From NCBI GenBank assembly GCA_023436805.1, contig JAEZHT010000019.1, positions 1 to 14,698 on the forward strand: 14,698 nt of DNA. Reading direction: 5' to 3'. The translations under genes and the position numbers were made by a program. Numbering within the stretch: position 1 is the first letter of the stretch; every line of letters starts with the position of its first letter. The DNA comes from Bacillota bacterium (GTDB lineage Bacteria; Bacillota_I; Bacilli_A; Acholeplasmatales; UBA5453). Under the pieces are notes generated by a model. It had not been told where the DNA came from and ran no database searches. It saw only the letters and a list, made by a program, of their open reading frames with translations. Of this stretch, positions 6,390 to 13,955 are shown piece by piece.

Positions 6390-8386
6390 CTTTCTCGATA
6401 GCGCTTGACATGGCCAATCAATTCCTCAGGGATGATTGGTTTTTCAATGATCAAATCGACATTGAGCAAATTGCCACGACGGATGTTTTCAACGGTCTTA
6501 TTGTGAGATACCATGATGAACGGGATGTTAGAAAATGTTTTAGATTCATTGAGTTCGCGTTTGAGCGAGAACCCATCCATCTTAGACAAATTAATTTCAG
6601 AGATGATGATATCAATCGGATATTCTCTTAGGGTAGCTAAAGCATCTTCAACTGAAGTCACAGCTTTGACGTCAAAGTTCAAACGATTAAACACACGAAC
6701 CAACATATTTCGGTTCATGTCATCTTCATCGACGAGCAGGATAATGCCTTCTTTAAGTGCAGGCATAGCGGCACTGTTATCAATAATTTCACCGTAACCC
6801 AATTGTTTTGCTAAACGGATGCGTTGTTCTAGCAATGTGAAAATTTCTTTGATTTTATTGTCTCTGGTGAGCACTGGATTCAATTCTTCATAGTAGACTA
6901 AAGAAGCACTGGCCGTCACTTTTTCAATGAATAGCACCGAATCTCTTACAGCGTTTCTAACCTGAACAGCCAAATTGGTGATATTGTCTTTCTTCTCACA
7001 CGACGCATACATCAAGATGCCTGGCCCATTTTGTTTGAATAGTTTGACTTCATCTGGTGCGATTTGTCCGATCACATAGGCTAAATTACGGATGGCTTCA
7101 TCCCCAGTATCTTTACCATAGCGTTTGTTGATGTCATAGAGTTGGTCTAATTGAATCAATATAAAACCATTGTTTTTCTCAAAAAATTCAGACGATTCCA
7201 AATCTTTTTTCAGTAAAGCACGTAGGACTTCTTCGGTGTATAATTTGGTGATTGGACATTTCAATAGTGCTTCTTTGGTCTCTTCAATTTGAGCTTCCAA
7301 TTTTTGAAGGTTTTGTTCCAACGCTTTTTTATCTTGTTCTAAGAGCTCATTTTCTTTGGTCACTTCCATCATTTTTGAAACATAGATGGCCGGTAAATCT
7401 AACCCAAAAATGTTGTGGTAGCGTTTGATGAGCGGTTCGAGAATGGTCAACCATACCGTCCCTTTTTTCGCGTATATGTATTCGAAAAAGGCGTGCCATA
7501 ACTTATAGCCCACATGGGTAGAATTCACCAATTCAAGCGGTCGTTCACTCAATATGAATTCGGATTTCGAAAACGTTTCTAATATATCTTTGGCATCTAA
7601 GGATTTATGCAAATGGTTGATCATATGGTTGATGATTTCAACATAGTTAAATTCTTTGATGAATTCTTCATTGTATTTGAACACTTGACCTGCATTATAA
7701 AAATCCAATTGGTATTCATATTCAATCCAGCCATCGACATCGTTTTCAAGCACATAACCATACACAGGACAAATAGCATCAATGCGATGTTGACGCAGTC
7801 TTCTAATGGGGTCCTTTAGGTATTCTGAGGATGGGATATTGGTTTTGTGGTAGGCAAAAATGCCTTGTTTGAGTTGAACCGTTTCATTTGGATTATCGAC
7901 TTTAAAACTGGAGAATAGTGAATTTGATATCAATGAACGGGTTTCCGATTCATAAATCATGAATGCACTCGTAAATGGTAAAAACTGAATCGGTAAAAAA
8001 TTCAGTTTAAAGTCTTGTGCATAAAGCTTGTATTCTAATTTTTCAATGGTCGTCACGGGGAGTTTAATGTTGTTTTGAACGATTTGTTTGGCAATCCCGC
8101 GGGTCGATATGATGGCCCCTTTGAAGCCCATCGTAATGAGTGCTTTTAATGAAGCAATCAATGAAAAATTAGGGTAAGCAATAATTAAATTTTGAATTTG
8201 ATCTATCGGTGTAATGAGTTCGATGCGTTCTTTATATGCAACCATCCATTCCGAGGTTGGCAAGTCAATCAACGTACTCGATTTATCTGAATAATACAAG
8301 TAGCCATTGAACAACAAGTTTTCATCGACTTTGATTGGACCAATTTGATGTAGTTTTATAAATTCAGTGGTTGTTTGGATACTCAT
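6383..8386 (-). CDS. Three-domain pseudoenzyme regulator: MBL/ODP-like, GGDEF-like, receiver
   Basis: 667 residues, no signal peptide or membrane helix. Residues ~10-235 follow the pattern of the ODP/flavodiiron metallo-beta-lactamase fold, but the HxExDH ligand row reads YPNFSL (71-76), the PGHG position is PVYG (207-210), and the His and Asp between them are also replaced, so no di-iron site is expected. Residues ~235-335 are helical and unassigned. A coiled coil (~342-375) leads to a GGDEF-type fold (~376-535): CPITKLYTEE for DxLTGLxNR, QLDQLYDINKRYG for the metal loop, but NGPGI (453-457) instead of GGDEF. A receiver (~546-667) has VDEDD, S627 and K649, with Glu597 at the phospho-Asp position (SEINLSKMDG). 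GAAGGTGA precedes the ATG. It heads the module and overlaps the glycosyltransferase gene by 7 bases. Likely a binding or scaffold protein that controls it; the ligand is unknown. Confidence 0.88.
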   Translation of the reverse strand: MSIQTTTEFIKLHQIGPIKVDENLLFNGYLYYSDKSSTLIDLPTSEWMVAYKERIELITPIDQIQNLIIAYPNFSLIASLKALITMGFKGAIISTRGIAKQIVQNNIKLPVTTIEKLEYKLYAQDFKLNFLPIQFLPFTSAFMIYESETRSLISNSLFSSFKVDNPNETVQLKQGIFAYHKTNIPSSEYLKDPIRRLRQHRIDAICPVYGYVLENDVDGWIEYEYQLDFYNAGQVFKYNEEFIKEFNYVEIINHMINHLHKSLDAKDILETFSKSEFILSERPLELVNSTHVGYKLWHAFFEYIYAKKGTVWLTILEPLIKRYHNIFGLDLPAIYVSKMMEVTKENELLEQDKKALEQNLQKLEAQIEETKEALLKCPITKLYTEEVLRALLKKDLESSEFFEKNNGFILIQLDQLYDINKRYGKDTGDEAIRNLAYVIGQIAPDEVKLFKQNGPGILMYASCEKKDNITNLAVQVRNAVRDSVLFIEKVTASASLVYYEELNPVLTRDNKIKEIFTLLEQRIRLAKQLGYGEIIDNSAAMPALKEGIILLVDEDDMNRNMLVRVFNRLNFDVKAVTSVEDALATLREYPIDIIISEINLSKMDGFSLKRELNESKTFSNIPFIMVSHNKTVENIRRGNLLNVDLIIEKPIIPEELIGHVKRYRERW

Positions 8387-8425
8387 AAATTCACCTTCGA
8401 TTTATTATCTATACTTTCATTTTAA

Positions 8426-8465
8426 CATAATCGTTATTTATAGCGGTTATGAATTGGTAATCCAA
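8426..8465 (-). promoter_or_regulatory. Promoter of the glycosyltransferase module with candidate operator
   Basis: TTGGAT (8465-8460), 17-base spacer, TATAAA (8442-8437) on the minus strand, giving a leader of about 45 bases. An inverted repeat with 8-base arms, CATAACCG (8451-8444) and CGATTATG (8433-8426), one mismatch and a 10-base gap, is centred on the -10. That geometry fits a dimeric repressor, but none is encoded nearby. Confidence 0.6.
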
Positions 8466-8486
8466 CCCAAAAAAACGCTTGATATT

Positions 8487-8521
8487 CAAAAAAAATGTGA
8501 GAATTGTTCATATTCTCACAT
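8487..8521 (-). terminator. Intrinsic terminator of the ftsK-gdpD operon
   Basis: Minus-strand perfect 10-bp stem ATGTGAGAAT / ATTCTCACAT (8521-8512 and 8504-8495), 7-base loop, then a run of eight T. It lies 19 bases after the phosphodiesterase stop and separates the housekeeping operon from the glycosyltransferase module. Confidence 0.92.
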
Positions 8522-8539
8522 GTTTATGGCTATTATATT

Positions 8540-9598
8540 TCATAATCCCAATTCTTCGTAAAGTGCGAACAATAAATCTGGACGGTCTGTGATGATCCCA
8601 TCTACACCGAGTTCAATCAGTTTTCGCATATCATCAACGTCATTCACGGTCCAAAACATGACCGACATGTTGTGTCTATGGGCATCTTCTACAAGCGATG
8701 CTTGTGCTAGATTGGTACGCCATTGTCCATTCACTTGATGGGCAATTCTTCGACTGATAAAACCTGGTAAGCTACCAATGAGTTTGCCTTGACTATCCGA
8801 TAAACCAGAATCGATCGGAATCGCTAAAGCTGCGTAAGCGGGTCTATAGAAAAAATCTAAGTTGAATGCAGATAACAATACCATATTCAACGTCTCACTG
8901 GTTGCGGTAGAGGCGTGAACTGTATGGTTAGAGATTTCCAAGAAATGTTCGATGACTTCATCTGAAAATGAAGATACCATCACTTGGTCATGCATGTGAT
9001 ACATTTCAATGAGTTCCATCAATTTATGTGCCGCGATGGTGAAGGTATCTTCTTCTTCGGTTCTGACATCTTTGATTTCAAGGATGTATTTGCGATTCGG
9101 ATAAGATGTAAATAAGTCTTCAAGCTTCATCGGTAACATTTGATTCATGATGAATGGGTCATGGATTTGCGCATATGGTTTATTCCCATGGATATCGGTG
9201 AATTGTCTGACGTATGGGTAGTCGTTGAACTTAATTGTATTGACGATTTCCGCATATGTGAGTTTTCGAATGATTAAGTCATCTGTCAACACATCGGTCA
9301 TCATGTCGTGTCTCAAATCCAAATCGTGGTGGGAAATCAAAATATCGTCTTTGGTCAAGGTTAAATCGACTTCAAAAGCATCGTAAAATGCGGTTTGTTT
9401 GAAAGCATAAATGGTATTTTCTGGATACAATGCCTTCGCACCGCCATGTGGAATGATCCAAGGACGGTGGTCATGATTGATCCAAGGGTTATCATTTGGA
9501 TAGGACAACGCTTTTGGACTCGCTTCAAATAATACTAAAAATCCAAAAATGAACAGTAAAATGATGAAAAATCGTTTGAGTACTTTTGGCCATTTCAT
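8540..9598 (-). CDS. Membrane-anchored glycerophosphodiester phosphodiesterase
   Basis: GDPD-family TIM-barrel enzyme that hydrolyses glycerophosphodiesters to glycerol-3-phosphate plus an alcohol. 352 residues: an N-terminal membrane helix (~9-26) after KWPKVLKRF, then an extracellular domain. Catalytic signatures are HGG (51-53), PENT (59-62), EVDLTLTKDD (Glu76, Asp78), HHD (90-92), LEIKD (172-176), and a closing MFWTVND and GVDGIITDRPD. About 30 extra residues sit around 125-155, between the HD motif and the MKLEDLF helix. No lipobox Cys is seen, so it is probably held by the uncleaved helix. It could act on deacylated phospholipid headgroups or on glycerol-phosphate decorated glycolipids; the sequence does not decide. 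The ATG overlaps the rnhB stop (ATGA) behind GGGAG. Last gene of the operon. Confidence 0.93.
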   Translation of the reverse strand: MKWPKVLKRFFIILLFIFGFLVLFEASPKALSYPNDNPWINHDHRPWIIPHGGAKALYPENTIYAFKQTAFYDAFEVDLTLTKDDILISHHDLDLRHDMMTDVLTDDLIIRKLTYAEIVNTIKFNDYPYVRQFTDIHGNKPYAQIHDPFIMNQMLPMKLEDLFTSYPNRKYILEIKDVRTEEEDTFTIAAHKLMELIEMYHMHDQVMVSSFSDEVIEHFLEISNHTVHASTATSETLNMVLLSAFNLDFFYRPAYAALAIPIDSGLSDSQGKLIGSLPGFISRRIAHQVNGQWRTNLAQASLVEDAHRHNMSVMFWTVNDVDDMRKLIELGVDGIITDRPDLLFALYEELGL

Positions 9599-10224
9599 AA
9601 TAACTTCTCCCTAATAATTGACTTGATTGGTTCAAATGTTTTACGGTGGATAGGACAAATGCCATACTTTTCAATGGCTTCGATATGGGTTTTGGTTGGG
9701 TAACCCATGTGTTTCTTAAACCCATACATCGGGAATAGTTTGTCCATTTCAATCATATATTCATCTCTCGTGACTTTCGCAACAATACTCGCGGCTGCGA
9801 TACTTGCGGATTTTTGATCACCTTTGATGATCGATTCGGTGGGAATCCCGAGTTCATCTTCCAACATCATGGCATCGGCGAGGATGTATTCGGGTTTGAT
9901 TTTTAGCGCTTTGATGGCTGAAATCATCGCTTGTTTGGCTGCACGATAAATATTGATTTGATCGATCTCTTGAGGGGACACAATGCCAATGCCCACAGCC
10001 AATGCTTCTTTTTTGATGGTGTCAATGAGACCACGGCGTTTTTTATCGGTGAGTTTTTTAGAATCATCGACCCCTTCAATCACAGCCCCTTTTCTTAATA
10101 TGACGGCTGCAGCCACCACCGGTCCGGCAAGCGGTCCCCGACCAGCTTCATCCGTACCCGCAATATAAGTAATGCCTTTTGCATATAAGGCATCTTCAAA
10201 TTCATACAGATTCAAATCGGTCAA
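9595..10224 (-). CDS. rnhB: Ribonuclease HII, probable TTG start
   Basis: Cleaves RNA in RNA-DNA hybrids and single ribonucleotides in DNA. 209 residues from the TTG at 10224. Signatures: GTDEAGRGPLAGPVVAAAV (catalytic Asp25 and Glu26), DDSKKL, ILADAMM (Asp117), IKGDQKSASIAAASIVAKV, TRDEY (Asp154) and HMGYPTKTH. An ATG at 10248 in the same frame would add eight residues (MVHLEGLP) and overlap rbgA by 47 bases. However, GGAGGG (10237-10232) lies 7 bases before the TTG and after the ATG, so the TTG start is preferred. The gene still overlaps the rbgA 3' end by 23 bases, and its stop overlaps the next start, so translation is probably coupled. rbgA-rnhB is a common Firmicute pair. Confidence 0.95.
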   Translation of the reverse strand: MTDLNLYEFEDALYAKGITYIAGTDEAGRGPLAGPVVAAAVILRKGAVIEGVDDSKKLTDKKRRGLIDTIKKEALAVGIGIVSPQEIDQINIYRAAKQAMISAIKALKIKPEYILADAMMLEDELGIPTESIIKGDQKSASIAAASIVAKVTRDEYMIEMDKLFPMYGFKKHMGYPTKTHIEAIEKYGICPIHRKTFEPIKSIIREKLL

Positions 10225-11053
10225 AGGTAATCCCTCCAAATGCACCATCGCGAAGATCTTTTAAGATAATATCATATACCAAATCGTAGTTGACGATGTT
10301 GCCTTTCATTAAGGTGCCACGTTTTCTACCGATGTGTTCAAAAGCTTGAGCGATGTCGGATAAATCTGTCAATTCATAGCGTGCTTTATACGCTTCGGGG
10401 TAATATTGACTTAAAAAACGGTGGGCATAAACAGCGATTTCTTCATTGGGTAAAATGGCATCTTTAATCGCGCCACTGAGGGCTAAATGATACCCCACCT
10501 TAGGGTCATCAAATTTCGGCCATAATACCCCTGGGGTATCGAGAAGCTCAAAGTCTTCAGAAATTTTGATCCATTGTTGTGCCTTGGTGATACCAGGCGT
10601 ATTGCCTGTTTTGGCTGCTTTCTTCTTAGATAATGTGTTAATCAGTGTCGATTTACCCACATTAGGAATACCAATGATCATCGTTCGGATGGCTCTTGGC
10701 AATATCCCACGGCGTGTGTCTTTCGCAATCTTCTCAGCCAAAGCTTCCATGGTCGCTTCTTTGATCTTATTGATATTCAAACCAGTAATGGCGTCAATTT
10801 TTAAACCTTTTAAGCCTTGGTTGGCATAAAACGACAACCATTTATTGAGTTCTTTTTGGTCTGCCATGCTGGCTTTAGTATATAACAGCAACGCTGGTTT
10901 GTTTTCAATGATTTCTAGAATGCGTGGGTTCATGGATGATTCTGGCAATCTTGAGTCCAATAAAACGAAGACTATGTCTACCAATTTTAGGGATTCTTTA
11001 ATTTCTCTTAAGGCTTTGGACATATGTCCTGGGAACCATTGGACTTGTTTCAT
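10202..11053 (-). CDS. rbgA: Ribosome biogenesis GTPase A (YlqF/RbgA)
   Basis: Circularly permuted GTPase needed for late 50S subunit assembly in Firmicutes. 283 residues, the family length. It opens MKQVQWFPGHMSKALREIKE, the hallmark of the family. In permuted order: the G4 position (59-62), G1 GIPNVGKS (128-135), the G2 region with NTPGIT (151-156), G3 DTPG (172-175), then WPKFDDP and the C-terminal ribosome-binding helical domain (INYDL-like VNYDLVYDII near 258-267). The G4 motif, normally NKAD, reads TKAS here, with both Asn and Asp replaced, which is unexpected for guanine recognition. The rest of the protein is well conserved, so function is probably retained. The start overlaps the lepB stop (ATGA) without a clear SD, suggesting coupling. 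Confidence 0.96.
   Translation of the reverse strand: MKQVQWFPGHMSKALREIKESLKLVDIVFVLLDSRLPESSMNPRILEIIENKPALLLYTKASMADQKELNKWLSFYANQGLKGLKIDAITGLNINKIKEATMEALAEKIAKDTRRGILPRAIRTMIIGIPNVGKSTLINTLSKKKAAKTGNTPGITKAQQWIKISEDFELLDTPGVLWPKFDDPKVGYHLALSGAIKDAILPNEEIAVYAHRFLSQYYPEAYKARYELTDLSDIAQAFEHIGRKRGTLMKGNIVNYDLVYDIILKDLRDGAFGGITFDRFESV
10232..10237 (-). promoter_or_regulatory. Shine-Dalgarno site that sets the rnhB start
   Basis: GGAGGG on the minus strand, inside the rbgA coding end, 7 bases before TTG 10224 and downstream of the in-frame ATG 10248. Its place makes the TTG the better start. Confidence 0.75.
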
Positions 11054-11859
11054 TCAATCATGCCTACTTTCGGGTAAAATCTAAAGATAACTTTGGCTTT
11101 GATGTCTTGTTCTCGGATGAATCCAATGTTGCGGGAATCGTGAGAATTTTGGACATTATCACCTAAAACAAAGTAAAATCCTGACATGATTTTACCATCT
11201 GGTAAGAATTCAATCAAATCTCTCACTTCTTGAACGTTGACGATGGGTAAGTTTTGTACAACTACCCCATTGATGAGCAACTGGTTGGATGCATTCACTT
11301 CAATCGTATCGCCAGGCAACCCAACCACACGTTTGACATAATGAGAATCGTCTGCATTTTCATAAAAATCACTGTCCATGAAAATCACGACGATGTCATT
11401 ACGTTTTGGTGTGTAATCAAATTGATACACGATCAATCGGTCATGTTGTTGTAATGTGGGTTGCATCGAACTTTGAAAAACTTCAGCCGTGAAGACATAA
11501 AATGTAATGATGTGCATTACAATCAACAAACTGATGGTCAAAAATTGTACCGTATCGACCCATTTGAATAGGTTCAATTGCTTAGATAGCGGCATCACCC
11601 AAGGTTTATTCAATAGGTAAAGCCCTGCAGCGGATAATAAAACAAAAAACCCACTGAATGAAATGAGTAGGATTTTTTGGAGACTGCCAGTAAATGTGGG
11701 ATAGGCTTGTAAGGTGTATAACAAGGATACCCCGAACACGAGTAAAGCGACGACATTGAGGGTCGCGAGTTTAACAATCATTTTACGGTTTAAATCTTGG
11801 GTAGCTTCTACGGAGGATTCCCCTGAAGCAACCACATTGGCTATTTCTTTTAAGGTCAT
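11050..11859 (-). CDS. lepB: Signal peptidase I with extended membrane N-terminus
   Basis: Ser/Lys protease that removes signal peptides on the outer face of the membrane. 269 residues. The catalytic half starts at FQSSMQPTL (nucleophile Ser131), then RLIVYQFDYTPKRNDIVV, the general-base Lys176 in YVKRVVGLPGD, and GDNVQNSHDSRNIGFI. The N-terminal 125 residues contain three hydrophobic stretches (~31-49, ~61-83, ~105-124) after a cytosolic head of ~25 residues, where typical Gram-positive enzymes have a single helix. The active site follows the third helix directly, keeping the usual geometry. The ATG overlaps the ftsK stop (ATGA) and the gene ends in the rbgA start, so all three are probably co-translated. 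Confidence 0.95.
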   Translation of the reverse strand: MTLKEIANVVASGESSVEATQDLNRKMIVKLATLNVVALLVFGVSLLYTLQAYPTFTGSLQKILLISFSGFFVLLSAAGLYLLNKPWVMPLSKQLNLFKWVDTVQFLTISLLIVMHIITFYVFTAEVFQSSMQPTLQQHDRLIVYQFDYTPKRNDIVVIFMDSDFYENADDSHYVKRVVGLPGDTIEVNASNQLLINGVVVQNLPIVNVQEVRDLIEFLPDGKIMSGFYFVLGDNVQNSHDSRNIGFIREQDIKAKVIFRFYPKVGMIE

Positions 11860-13955
11860 AACATATTTTCCAATTCTGCCATCGTGACTAACACTTGACG
11901 TGCTTTGGTGCCTTCATTTTTAGAGACAATGCCTTGTTCTTCTAAGAGTTCAACAATGCGTTGTGCACGGTTAAAACCAATCCCAAATTCTTTTTGAATG
12001 GCATTGATTGAAGCGTTGTTTTCTCTAACCACAAATTGAGCGACCGGATACATCAAATCATCGGAGGCTGCTGAGTCTTTTTTGATGGTGAATGTTCTTA
12101 ATGAGTCATGGTCAAACAAGAAGTTTGGTGCCATTTGTTCACGAATAAAGTCTGTGATACGTTCGATTTCTGAGTCTTTGAGGAATGCCCCTTGTAAACG
12201 GATCGGACGTTCGGTTTCTTTAAATAACATGTCCCCTTTACCCAACAAGGATTCAGCACCAGCACCGTCTAAGATGGTGGTTGAGTCGACATAAGAGGCC
12301 ACTCTAAAAGCGATTCTTGAAGGAATATTGGCTTTGATGGTACCTTTAACGACATCGGTTGTCGGTCGTTGTGTGGCTACCAATAAATGGATCCCTGCAG
12401 CACGTGCTTTTTGGGTGATGCGTTGGATGGCTTCTTCAACGTCGTTCGCGGAAACCATCATCAAATCGGCCAATTCATCAATAACGATGACGATGTAAGG
12501 CATTTTTTCTAAGGATGGGTCTTCTTTGACGCGTTCATTGTAACCCTTGATGTCTTTCGCACGGTTGGTTGCGAAAGTCATGAAGCGTTTATCCATTTCT
12601 TCGACTGCCCAAGAGAGTGCGGTTGCAGCCATTTTAGGGTCAGTGATGACGGGGGTTACGAGGTGTGGTAAATCATTATACATTGATAACTCGACCATTT
12701 TCGGGTCGATTAAAATGAATTTCAAATCGTCTGGGTGGTTTTTCATCAATAACGATACGATGATCGTGTTGACGCATACCGATTTACCGGAGTTGGTCGC
12801 ACCAGCGATTAGGCAGTGCGGCATCTTCGCGATGTCTGCATATATATTTTTACCATCGATATCCACGCCTAATGCCACCTTCAATGGGTGGGTTGTGTCA
12901 TCCATAAAATCCGGGTGGTCGACAACATTACCATAAGCTACGATTTCAGGGATGGCGTTTGGGATTTCTAATCCCACATAGGCTTTACCTGGGATTGGGG
13001 CTTCAATACGCAATGATTTGGCTGCCAAATTCATCATAAGGTTGTCTTTAATACGGTTGACTTCTTTGACATTGACACCAGGTTCTAGTTCAATTTCATG
13101 ACGCGTAACTGTAGGGCCTTTGGTGATGTTATGGACATGACCAGGCACTGAAAACTGTAACAATGTTTCATTGACTGTGGTTTCTTGAGCCACCAACCAA
13201 GCGGGTCTAGCATCTTGGTCACGGTGTACTTTAGAAAACATATCCACGGTTGGGAATTTGTATGGGCGGTTAGGACGCACAAAACTTGGTCTAGGCGATT
13301 CTTCCTTCGCTACTTGAATTGGTTTTTCTACCTCTGGGGTTTTTACCGGTTTTTCATAGCTGTAATCTGGATTGATCAATGGCCCATCGGCTGGTTTTGA
13401 ATTGAAACGATCGAATAAAACATCGGTCTTTTTAACGACATCGACGGTTTGAGGTTGAGGTTTGGTGTCCATATATTCAAAGTCACTCGATACCACACGT
13501 TCTTCAACCTGTGGTCTTTGAGGGGTTGGGTTGGTAAATGTAGGTACTTCTTTGGTTTTTTGAATGAATGGCACTTCAAGTTCGACTGTTTTCTTTCTGG
13601 CATCTTCATACTTGCGTTCTGTATTGATGACAGCATCTTGACCAAAGATGTTTCGACGGTCTTGATTGCTTAAAATGGTCGATTTAAATTCTGCATACTC
13701 CGATAAATCGGTCATCGGTTTGGTTCTAAATGCGTCATAGCGTTTCTTGACATCACCTGTATTTCGAATGATGAATGGTGCTACCGTTTCATCTTTCACA
13801 GATAAACCAAAGATAGGCGAGATGAATTCAGAGGACTTGAATTTTTTATGGCCTTGTTGTTTCAAACCTTCAATTTTAACGAACTGATGGATTTTAAATC
13901 CTTGGAAATCTTTTTTGATAAATTCAGCGTGTGGTTTACGGTTGAATAGGCTCAT
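11856..13955 (-). CDS. ftsK: FtsK/SpoIIIE-type DNA translocase without its own membrane domain
   Basis: Hexameric ATP-driven dsDNA pump that moves chromosome ends through the closing septum. From the ATG at 13955 it has 699 residues. Residues 1-~240 are hydrophilic, rich in Lys, Glu and Pro, with no membrane helix. The alpha/beta motor follows: VPGHVHNITKGPTVTRHEIE, Walker A GATNSGKS (385-392), DPKMVEL, Walker B IVIVIDELADL (Asp493), and ATQRPTTDVVKGTIKANIPSR. A winged-helix gamma domain (~635-699) contains NASINAIQKEFGIGFNRAQR, the DNA-orienting module. An upstream ATG at 14087 lies deep in the preceding gene; AAGGAGGG sits 8 bases before 13955 and the protein begins MSLFNRKP there. Family members normally carry about four N-terminal helices; the membrane gene just upstream may stand in for them (inference). 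Confidence 0.96.
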   Translation of the reverse strand: MSLFNRKPHAEFIKKDFQGFKIHQFVKIEGLKQQGHKKFKSSEFISPIFGLSVKDETVAPFIIRNTGDVKKRYDAFRTKPMTDLSEYAEFKSTILSNQDRRNIFGQDAVINTERKYEDARKKTVELEVPFIQKTKEVPTFTNPTPQRPQVEERVVSSDFEYMDTKPQPQTVDVVKKTDVLFDRFNSKPADGPLINPDYSYEKPVKTPEVEKPIQVAKEESPRPSFVRPNRPYKFPTVDMFSKVHRDQDARPAWLVAQETTVNETLLQFSVPGHVHNITKGPTVTRHEIELEPGVNVKEVNRIKDNLMMNLAAKSLRIEAPIPGKAYVGLEIPNAIPEIVAYGNVVDHPDFMDDTTHPLKVALGVDIDGKNIYADIAKMPHCLIAGATNSGKSVCVNTIIVSLLMKNHPDDLKFILIDPKMVELSMYNDLPHLVTPVITDPKMAATALSWAVEEMDKRFMTFATNRAKDIKGYNERVKEDPSLEKMPYIVIVIDELADLMMVSANDVEEAIQRITQKARAAGIHLLVATQRPTTDVVKGTIKANIPSRIAFRVASYVDSTTILDGAGAESLLGKGDMLFKETERPIRLQGAFLKDSEIERITDFIREQMAPNFLFDHDSLRTFTIKKDSAASDDLMYPVAQFVVRENNASINAIQKEFGIGFNRAQRIVELLEEQGIVSKNEGTKARQVLVTMAELENML

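Noticed and set aside
6371..6417. Frameshift between the regulator and the glycosyltransferase, making one original fused gene
   Set aside because: The receiver domain is complete to its last helix and the next protein starts with a normal N-terminal membrane helix, so the 7-base overlap is ordinary translational coupling.
12547..12936. A 129-codon open frame on the plus strand, the longest on that strand
   Set aside because: It lies wholly inside the conserved ftsK motor domain on the other strand, has no ribosome binding site, and its translation resembles no protein.
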